NCBI GenBank assembly: GCA_964345635.1
Contig: CAYFRM010000025.1
Coordinates: forward strand, 1 to 37,902
DNA from: WVXT01 sp964345635
Lineage (GTDB): Bacteria > UBA6262 > WVXT01
Direction: 5' to 3'
Length of the DNA: 37,902 nucleotides
Within the stretch, counting starts at the first letter, position 1. The number at the start of each line of letters is the position of its first letter. Below are positions 32,698-37,902 of this stretch, in pieces. The notes under the pieces were generated by a model that was given only the letters and a program-made list of their open reading frames with translations, was not told the DNA's origin and searched no databases. A program made the translations under genes and the position numbers.

Positions 32698-32958
32698 ATG
32701 GCTAAGGATTACAAGCGTTTCCGGTCAGAGGTAAGGAAAGGTTTACATAAGGTTACCATAACCATTCCCGACGAGGCTCTTGACTGGTTCTACGAACTAT
32801 CGAAGTTGATGAAAAAGAAAAAGGGCTATAAATTGCCGCGGTCTTATATAATAAGGTCCTTGATCAATGTCATTATGAAATTGAACATTAATGTTGAGGG
32901 CGTCAGAACAGAGGAAGACCTGGAAGAAAGGATATTGCGGGCTATAAAGAAATATTAA
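32698..32958 (+). CDS. Ribbon-helix-helix-like DNA-binding protein (copy 1)
   Basis: An 86-residue basic protein. A strand HKVTITIPDEALDWF is followed by a helix YELSKLMKKKKGY and a second helix LPRSYIIRSLINVIMKL. This order, and the PRSYIIR motif before the second helix, fit a CopG/Arc-type ribbon-helix-helix dimer. A C-terminal acidic helix (TEEDLEERILRAIKKY) follows. It is related to the gene at 33036 in its second-helix and tail regions. The ATG 32698 is preferred because it lies at the right distance from the promoter; longer upstream frames overlap the reductase gene. Probable transcription regulator, target unknown. Confidence 0.75.
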   Translation: MAKDYKRFRSEVRKGLHKVTITIPDEALDWFYELSKLMKKKKGYKLPRSYIIRSLINVIMKLNINVEGVRTEEDLEERILRAIKKY

Positions 32959-32959
32959 G

Positions 32960-32989
32960 AGCTGGCGTGAAGTGCCCGCTATTTTTTTT
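32960..32989 (+). terminator. Terminator between the RHH-like genes
   Basis: An imperfect stem AGC-GGC / GCC-GCT (one mismatched pair between) with a short loop, then A and eight Ts (32982-32989). It directly follows the first RHH-like stop, so the two paralogues may be separate units. Confidence 0.6.
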
Positions 32990-33035
32990 CTCGCTTGAAA
33001 GATTGATTTCAATATTACCACGAGGAAATTAAACT

Positions 33036-33284
33036 ATGACCCTGCGCAAGACGAAACAAAGTTCCGTTTTATTGCAGAAAGCACAAATCGACTTTTTGAG
33101 GAATTTGGCAAGAAGGATAGAAAGAGAAGGCCACAGGAAAATGTCGCGTTCTAAGATTATCAGGGTGCTGATGAAAACCGTAACGTGCATAGAGCCGGAC
33201 GTTGCCAAGTGTGGAAGTGAAAGGGAGATTGAAAAAGAGCTTCTCAAGTGCCTCAAAGAAGCCGTGCGGGAACTGAAAAGGTAA
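33036..33284 (+). CDS. Ribbon-helix-helix-like DNA-binding protein (copy 2)
   Basis: An 82-residue protein paralogous to the gene at 32698. A strand (QSSVLLQKAQIDFL) leads to a helix (RNLARRIEREGHR), then MSRSKIIRVLMKTVTCI, where SRSKIIR aligns with PRSYIIR of the first copy. The tail SEREIEKELLKCLKEAVRELKR aligns with the acidic tail of the first copy. ACGAGGAAAT lies upstream of the ATG. It is likely a homo- or heterodimeric regulator; no toxin gene is adjacent, which makes a simple antitoxin less likely. Confidence 0.72.
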   Translation: MTLRKTKQSSVLLQKAQIDFLRNLARRIEREGHRKMSRSKIIRVLMKTVTCIEPDVAKCGSEREIEKELLKCLKEAVRELKR

Positions 33285-33332
33285 TGAAATAGCGATTATT
33301 GACCATAAACTTTGGCCAAGGGGGTGAAGGAT

Positions 33333-33443
33333 ATGTGTAAGACGTGCGGCTGTACGCCATGCAAGTGTGGCAGGAAAATAGTCGACGGAGTCTGCGATGG
33401 ATGCGGCAAGCCCTATGACGATTGCACCTGCGAGAAATTATAG
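33333..33443 (+). CDS. Cys-rich zinc-finger-like microprotein
   Basis: A 36-residue protein with eight Cys in paired patterns (CKTCGC, CKCGRKI, CDGCGKP, CTC). The ATG follows AGGGGGTGAAGG. The regular CxxC-type spacing suits one or two zinc sites. Similar tiny Cys-rich proteins occur in many anaerobes, but their function is unknown. It is too short for most gene callers. A Lys-rich microprotein follows. Confidence 0.7.
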   Translation: MCKTCGCTPCKCGRKIVDGVCDGCGKPYDDCTCEKL

Positions 33444-33514
33444 TAGGGAAGTAGATAGTCAATAGAGACGAGGGATCTATGGGTGGCGGGAGAACGAAGG
33501 GAAGGAGTAGAGAA

Positions 33515-33592
33515 ATGGCGAAGAAGAAAGGAAAGAAGAAAAAGAAAGGCGCGAAGAAAAAAAGAATAGTGGTTCCTGGCATGGGCGAATGA
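33515..33592 (+). CDS. Lys-rich microprotein
   Basis: A possible 25-residue protein starting at an ATG eight bases after AAGGAG. It is a string of Lys/Gly/Ala residues (KKKGKKKKKGAKKK) followed by RIVVPGMGE. An in-frame ATG at 33479 would give 37 residues, but that site has a weaker ribosome signal. Such a basic tail could bind nucleic acid. Coding status rests on the ribosome site and frame alone. Confidence 0.4.
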   Translation: MAKKKGKKKKKGAKKKRIVVPGMGE

Positions 33593-33643
33593 AAAAATGA
33601 GAGTGCTGAATTTCCCGGCGCGACCAGGGCGAATTTCGACGAT

Positions 33644-33678
33644 AATCCCGAATCTGCCAATAAGAGCGATTCGGGATT
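33644..33678. other. Eleven-base-pair hairpin
   Basis: AATCCCGAATC (33644-33654) pairs perfectly with GATTCGGGATT (33668-33678) around a 13-base loop. Only a short T stretch follows, so termination would be weak. The 248-base stretch 33593-33840 otherwise holds no convincing gene and ends in the comM promoter. Confidence 0.55.
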
Positions 33679-33780
33679 TCATTATGGGGGGAATTGCGAG
33701 GGCAGAAAATGCGGAAAGTTGTCGTTATTCTGGCGCATCCATTTGCGGGGTGTTCTGTGGGGCTAAACTGCAAAAAAGTA

Positions 33781-33809
33781 TTGCAAAAGGCTACGATTTA
33801 TGGTAAACT
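33781..33809 (+). promoter_or_regulatory. Candidate promoter of comM
   Basis: TTGCAA (33781-33786), 17-base spacer, TAAACT (33804-33809), 34 bases before the comM ATG. Confidence 0.45.
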
Positions 33810-33843
33810 TACAGGCAACGAAGATTAAACAGAAAGGACTTTG

Positions 33844-35379
33844 ATGCTTTCAATCGGACTGAGTAGCGCGGTTTTAGGAATTGAGGCTTATCCGGTGAAG
33901 GTGGAAGTAGATATCTCTTCCGGACTTCCCCATTTCTCTACCGTCGGTCTTCCTGATACAGCAATCAGGGAGAGCAAAAACAGAGTCCTGGCAGCGATTA
34001 AGAATTCCGGTTACGAATTTTCTATGAAGAAAATTACGGTCAATCTGGCCCCGGCATCGGTAAAGAAGGAGGGTGCTGCTTTCGATTTGCCCATTGCCCT
34101 GGGGATTTTGGCTGCCAGTGGCCAGCTATCGCAGGACAGGCTAGAGAGGTATATAGTCCTGGGGGAATTGTCTCTGGACGGTAGCGTGCGCAAAGTCAAG
34201 GGAGTTTTACCCATCGCCCTGGCGGCAAGAGAGGCTGACGTAGATGGTTTGGTTATTCCCGAAGGGAATAAAAAAGAAGCTTCGGTAGTGGAAGGTTTGG
34301 ATGTTTTTCCCGTCAAAAATTTGCAAGAGAGCGTCGATTTTTTGAACGGAAATAGCGAGCTTTCTTCCTTTTTCATAAATCTGGAAGAGGAATTTGAAGA
34401 TAGGCGCAATTACGAAATAGATTTTGTTGACGTTAAAGGTCAGGAATATGCCAAGCGCGCTCTGGAAATTGCTGCCAGCGGCGGACACAACATACTTCTC
34501 ATCGGCCCGCCCGGTTCCGGCAAGACCATGCTGGCCAAGAGGTTACCGTCCATTTTGCCTGCCATAACCCTGGATGAGGCATTGGAGACCACGAAGATTC
34601 ATAGCGTCATTGGTCTAATCTCTGCGGGCTCGGCCATTGTAGGCACCAGGCCTTTTCGTTCTCCTCACCATACTATCTCCGATGTGGCATTGATAGGAGG
34701 CGGTTCTTTTCCCAGGCCTGGCGAGGTGAGCTTGGCCCATAACGGAATTCTCTTTCTGGACGAGCTTCCTGAATTTCACCGCAACGTCTTGGAAGTTTTG
34801 CGTCAGCCTATTGAAGACGGTGTGGTGACTATTGCCCGGGTAAGCACAGCTTTAACCTATCCCGCCAAGTTTATGCTGGCTGCCGCCATGAACCCTTGCC
34901 CCTGCGGGTTCTATGGCGATTCACAGAGAGAATGCACGTGTACTCCTTTCCAGATTCAGAAATATAGAGCCAAAATCTCAGGGCCATTGCTTGACCGAAT
35001 CGACATGCATATTGAAGTGCCGCCGGTAAAGTATCAGGAGTTGACAGTGGACATAGCGGGAGAGTCTTCGTCAACAATTCGTAATCGCGTTCAGAAAGCG
35101 AGAAATATACAAAAAGAGAGGTTTAAAAAATATAAATCAATCTATTGTAATGCCCACATGGAAGCTAAACATATAAAGAAGTATTGTATTCTGGAAAAAG
35201 AAGCCGGGAAGTTGTTGAAACACGCAATTGAGCGATTGGGCCTTTCCGCCCGGGCCTATGACCGCGTTCTGAAAGTTTCCCGTACAATTGCAGATTTGGA
35301 AGCAGCGTTAAACATCGCTTCCCATCACATTGCTGAGGCTATCCAGTACAGAAGTCTAGACAGGAATCTATGGATGTAA
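33844..35379 (+). CDS. comM: ComM/YifB-type Mg-chelatase-like AAA+ ATPase
   Basis: A 511-residue protein. In transformable bacteria the family drives branch migration during uptake and recombination of DNA. The N-terminal Lon-protease-like domain starts LSIGLSSAVLGIEAYPVKVEVDIS and has FSTVGLPDTAIRESKNRV. The AAA+ domain has Walker A (GPPGSGKTMLAKRLPSILP) near residue 222 and Walker B (GILFLDELPEF) near 303. A Cys-rich insert (NPCPCGFYGD, then CTCTPFQI) follows, then GPLLDRIDMHIEVP. The C-terminal lid ends in LDRNLWM. The ATG at 33844 is preferred to the TTG directly before it. A dprA gene lies 1.3 kb downstream, supporting a DNA-processing role. Confidence 0.93.
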   Translation: MLSIGLSSAVLGIEAYPVKVEVDISSGLPHFSTVGLPDTAIRESKNRVLAAIKNSGYEFSMKKITVNLAPASVKKEGAAFDLPIALGILAASGQLSQDRLERYIVLGELSLDGSVRKVKGVLPIALAAREADVDGLVIPEGNKKEASVVEGLDVFPVKNLQESVDFLNGNSELSSFFINLEEEFEDRRNYEIDFVDVKGQEYAKRALEIAASGGHNILLIGPPGSGKTMLAKRLPSILPAITLDEALETTKIHSVIGLISAGSAIVGTRPFRSPHHTISDVALIGGGSFPRPGEVSLAHNGILFLDELPEFHRNVLEVLRQPIEDGVVTIARVSTALTYPAKFMLAAAMNPCPCGFYGDSQRECTCTPFQIQKYRAKISGPLLDRIDMHIEVPPVKYQELTVDIAGESSSTIRNRVQKARNIQKERFKKYKSIYCNAHMEAKHIKKYCILEKEAGKLLKHAIERLGLSARAYDRVLKVSRTIADLEAALNIASHHIAEAIQYRSLDRNLWM

Positions 35380-35421
35380 TTTTCGCCGGGGAAATCAAAA
35401 AATTATGGAAAGGAGTAAAAG

Positions 35422-36327
35422 ATGAAAAAAGGGATTCTTGTTTTTCTATTGTGTAGTCTGTTAACTCTGAGTATTTTCTTTGCCCAGGCTCAGGAAGAAG
35501 ATGTAGAAGCTTTACCTCCCGAGCCTTCGGAAGAAGAGATTCCTGCTTTCGAAGAGGAGGAAGCGTTGCCTCCCGAGGCCTCTGAAGAAGATATTACTTT
35601 TGAGGGGGAAGAAGAACCGCTGGCGCCTGGCGAAGCTCCCGCTGAGGAGGCTCAAGCGGAGGAGCCTCAGGAAGAAGTGGAGGGGGCAGTAACTGAGAGA
35701 AGAGTTCTTCCGCAAGAGGATATCCCCGCGGGAATGGAACTTGTGCTTAAAGCATACGAGGTCAAGAGGGGGGATTCTCTTCACGAAATCGCTAACCGCT
35801 ACTACGATGACCCTTCTCTATGGGAAGGGATATGGGCATATAATAAGTATATAAAGAATCCACACTGGATTTTTCCCGGCGATGACCTGATAATTCCCAC
35901 GTATCAAAAAGCGCAGGTATCGGAAGAACTTCCCGGGGAGGAGCTGGTAGTAAAATTGGAAGAGTTTGAGCCAGGATTAGAATATGAAAGGGATATCTTT
36001 ATTGCTCCTCTGGATTTTACATTCGATGGCTATATTGCCGGAGTAAAAGAAAAGAAATTTATGACAGCGTACGGAGACACAGTGTTCATAGATCTGGGCA
36101 AAAATCAGCAAGTTAAGCCACAGGCAAAGTTCATAATATATAGAGAGGGCGACGAAGTCGTCCATCCTATGACCGGCGAACTTCTGGGAATAATCGTTGA
36201 GAAGATTGGCGTGTTGGAAGTTACCACGGACATTCAGGAAGATAGTTCAACGGCAGTGATAAGAGATAGCCGCAAGCCGATAGAAATAGGCGACCCCATT
36301 AAATTACAAGGGAAGAAAGAAGAGTAA
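35422..36327 (+). CDS. Exported LysM-domain protein with Glu/Pro-rich region
   Basis: A 301-residue protein with a signal peptide (GILVFLLCSLLTLSIFFAQA, cleavage near residue 23). An acidic Glu/Pro-rich stretch to about residue 95 repeats EALPPExSEEDI-like units. One LysM domain follows (YEVKRGDSLHEIANRYYDD, then WIFPGDDLIIPT, about 112-165). A C-terminal beta-rich domain (GDTVFIDLGKNQQVKPQAKFIIY and following) completes it. LysM binds peptidoglycan, so it probably sits in the periplasm or on the wall. The gene lies between comM and dprA. Confidence 0.88.
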   Translation: MKKGILVFLLCSLLTLSIFFAQAQEEDVEALPPEPSEEEIPAFEEEEALPPEASEEDITFEGEEEPLAPGEAPAEEAQAEEPQEEVEGAVTERRVLPQEDIPAGMELVLKAYEVKRGDSLHEIANRYYDDPSLWEGIWAYNKYIKNPHWIFPGDDLIIPTYQKAQVSEELPGEELVVKLEEFEPGLEYERDIFIAPLDFTFDGYIAGVKEKKFMTAYGDTVFIDLGKNQQVKPQAKFIIYREGDEVVHPMTGELLGIIVEKIGVLEVTTDIQEDSSTAVIRDSRKPIEIGDPIKLQGKKEE

Positions 36328-36583
36328 GAGACTAAAGAATGGTAAAGATGAATATAAATATGGGGGAAAAATTTACTCATATTGCTCCATATCCACGCTA
36401 TGATTTCTTGTTACCGTGAGATTCTTTGGCTGTGCCCACCGAATTCTCTCATTCATTCCATTTTTTTGCTCTATAGATAATGCACGTTTCATACCCGCCT
36501 TGGTAGAAATGGATGTTAAAGAAAAGTCAGGGGAGAGTTTCTGAGCGAGTAAAGGGCTAGGCTACGTTATCTAAGCGGATTGC
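36328..36583. other. Intergenic stretch without a clear gene
   Basis: Between the LysM gene and the dprA promoter I see only a 23-codon frame at 36349-36420 without a ribosome site and no convincing hairpin with a T tract. The region is AT-rich and probably non-coding leader or decayed sequence. Confidence 0.5.
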
Positions 36584-36613
36584 TTGACATATGGTTGGGA
36601 TTTTGTATATAAT
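36584..36613 (+). promoter_or_regulatory. Consensus sigma-70 promoter of dprA
   Basis: TTGACA (36584-36589), 18-base spacer, TATAAT (36608-36613), both perfect, 42 bases before the dprA ATG. It is the best promoter match in the window. Confidence 0.75.
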
Positions 36614-36654
36614 ATTATGCTTTTTGCCAAAATTTATCTTCGTAGAGGAAATAA

Positions 36655-37764
36655 ATGGCAGATAAAATAGAAGATTGGCTGGCTCTAAGTATGATTCCGG
36701 GCATAGGAGCCACGAGATGCCAGAAGTTGTTAAACCATTTCGGGTCTCCCCAGGCTATACTCGGGGCAAATTTGGAAGAACTGCGACACATTGGCGGTAT
36801 TGGAGAGTACACAGCCAGGCAAATTGTTAACTATAAAGATAAATTAGACATAGAAAAAGAGATATCCAGAATTAAGAAACGAAAAATTTCTGTAGTAACG
36901 TTTTCTGACGATAACTATCCGGCAAACCTGAGGTCGATTTTCGATCCGCCCATTGTGCTGTACGTAAAAGGAAAATTGTTGCCGGAAGATAGAATTGCCA
37001 TTGCCGTGGTGGGAACCAGGCGGCCAACTACCTACGGTAAAATGGTAGCGGAAAAACTGAGTAGAGAACTGGCGGAAAGAGAAGTGAGTGTAGTTAGCGG
37101 CCTGGCCCGGGGAATCGATACTTGCGCGCATAAAGGGGCTCTGTCCGGTGGTGGAAGAACTATCGCTGTTCTGGGATGCGGCATTGATATCTGTTACCCC
37201 CCGGAAAACGAGGCTCTTTTTGACGAGATTAGCGAGAGGGGAGCTGTAGTTTCCGAATTTTCTATGAGCACGCGGCCGGAAAAAATGAATTTTCCTATGC
37301 GAAATAGAATCATAAGCGGGCTCAGTTTGGGAGCGGTAATCGTCGAGGCCGGCCATAAAAGTGGTGCCTTAATTACTGCCGAGTCTGCTCTGGAGCAAGG
37401 CAGGGAAGTTTTTGCTGTTCCGGGGAATATCTTCAATTTGGGAACCAAGGGCACCCACTTGTTGATACAACAGGGCGCGAAGCTGGTAGAGAAATGTGAC
37501 GATATTATTGAAGAGATACGTTGTTTGAGAGACGTTATGCCTGTATCTACGGCTATAGAGTACCACAGGGAAGTAAAGTTGACTCAGGAAGAAGAGAAAG
37601 TGTATAACCTATTGTCGTTTGAGCCTGTACATATTGACTTGATAAGTAAACAGAGCGGGCTATCTATAAACAGGGTTTCACCTCTGCTGATGAATCTGGA
37701 AATAAAGGGTAAAATTAGACAGGTAGCGGGAAAGATGTTTTTGCGCGTTCCGGAAGCACAATAA
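36655..37764 (+). CDS. dprA: DNA processing protein DprA
   Basis: Binds incoming single-stranded DNA and loads RecA during natural transformation. The 369-residue protein has an N-terminal helix-hairpin-helix region (SMIPGIGATRCQKLLNHFGS). The Rossmann core has VGTRRPTTYGKMVAEKL, VSGLARGIDTCAHKGAL near residue 145, and FPMRNRIISGLSLGAVIVEAG near 213. GREVFAVPGNIFNLGTKGTHLLIQQGAKLV is typical. A C-terminal winged-helix domain (ISKQSGLSINRVSPLLMNLEIKGKIRQVAGKMF) completes it. GAGG lies shortly before the ATG. With comM nearby, the organism may take up DNA, though uptake genes are not in the window. Confidence 0.95.
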   Translation: MADKIEDWLALSMIPGIGATRCQKLLNHFGSPQAILGANLEELRHIGGIGEYTARQIVNYKDKLDIEKEISRIKKRKISVVTFSDDNYPANLRSIFDPPIVLYVKGKLLPEDRIAIAVVGTRRPTTYGKMVAEKLSRELAEREVSVVSGLARGIDTCAHKGALSGGGRTIAVLGCGIDICYPPENEALFDEISERGAVVSEFSMSTRPEKMNFPMRNRIISGLSLGAVIVEAGHKSGALITAESALEQGREVFAVPGNIFNLGTKGTHLLIQQGAKLVEKCDDIIEEIRCLRDVMPVSTAIEYHREVKLTQEEEKVYNLLSFEPVHIDLISKQSGLSINRVSPLLMNLEIKGKIRQVAGKMFLRVPEAQ

Positions 37765-37769
37765 TTTGA

Positions 37770-37797
37770 AATCTGTAATCTGTAATCTGTAATTTGT
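37770..37797 (+). repeat. Four tandem AATCTGT heptamers
   Basis: Three copies of AATCTGT and one AATTTGT occupy 37770-37797, between dprA and the next gene and just before the AGGAGGAG ribosome site. The repeat looks like a short slippage-prone tract. Confidence 0.8.
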
Positions 37798-37813
37798 GGC
37801 ATAGGAGGAGAGT

Positions 37814-37902
37814 GTGGCAAGGAAATTAAGAGACGATGATCTGTTCCGGGATGAAGAGAATTTTGGAGTTAGAGAGATTAAGCAGTACTTGGAGAAATTG
37901 AA
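37814..37902 (+). CDS. Start of an unidentified gene, truncated by the window
   Basis: GTG at 37814 follows AGGAGGAG by a few bases. The 29 visible full codons encode ARKLRDDDLFRDEENFGVRE and more helical sequence, then the window ends. It is not recognisable. In many bacteria topA follows dprA, but this N terminus does not look like TopA. Confidence 0.6.
   Translation, partial: MARKLRDDDLFRDEENFGVREIKQYLEKL

Noticed and set aside
33597..33806. Open frame of 69 codons before comM
   Set aside because: It runs through a perfect hairpin and the comM promoter, has no family resemblance and only a weak start.
36349..36420. Small frame upstream of dprA
   Set aside because: 23 codons with no ribosome site or recognisable sequence.

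Overview
All genes recognised in this 37.9 kb window lie on the + strand. The organism looks like an uncultivated, probably anaerobic bacterium with a Gram-negative type envelope. The grounds are an exported protein that looks like an outer-membrane beta-barrel, several lipoprotein-like genes, five radical-SAM/AmmeMemoRadiSam genes, a transketolase split into two genes, and GTG/TTG starts. A candidate phylum such as Omnitrophota would fit, but the sequence alone does not settle the taxonomy.

Layout. (1) 2-3406: the 3' part of alaS, interrupted by an in-frame amber codon; a run of small hairpin repeats; an exported beta-barrel candidate; a duplicated 42-bp palindromic repeat; tRNA-Arg(CCG). 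(2) 3407-9121: an AT-richer accessory island directly after the tRNA. It holds orphan proteins, an eroded DUF2130 coiled-coil/nuclease-like pseudogene, and a ThaI-like restriction enzyme with its N4-cytosine methyltransferase. (3) 9139-11507: small membrane genes (LiaF-like) and an MFS transporter closed by a strong terminator. (4) 11565-14133: a sulfur-handling operon of TusA, DsrE-like protein, an IscS-like protein and an IscU-MIP18 fusion. The IscS-like protein has Thr where the PLP-binding Lys should be. (5) 14190-15308: small membrane proteins (SHOCT, DUF378, TspO). (6) 15363-20538: split transketolase, transaldolase, RpiB and glucose-6-phosphate isomerase, together a non-oxidative pentose phosphate module. 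(7) 20643-24921: TSUP anion permease behind a promoter with dyad operators, a LOG-like protein, D-aminoacyl-tRNA deacylase, a large exported glycosidase-like protein, and a lipoprotein archaemetzincin. (8) 24918-31547: exported protein-isoaspartate methyltransferase, three radical-SAM enzymes, a DUF72 protein, an exported MEMO-AMMECR1 fusion and coaE. (9) 31656-37902: aldo/keto reductase, two paralogous ribbon-helix-helix proteins, two microproteins, comM, a LysM protein, dprA and the start of another gene.

The two places most likely to hold something under-described are regions 4 and 8. In region 4 a catalytically altered IscS homologue sits beside TusA, DsrE and an IscU fusion. This suggests Fe-S assembly fed by a sulfur source other than classical cysteine desulfuration. 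In region 8 an AmmeMemoRadiSam-type cluster has a signal peptide on its MEMO-AMMECR1 fusion. A textbook internal ribosome binding site in frame inside that gene could also yield a separate cytosolic AMMECR1 protein.

All function calls come from motif recognition by eye; no searches were run.
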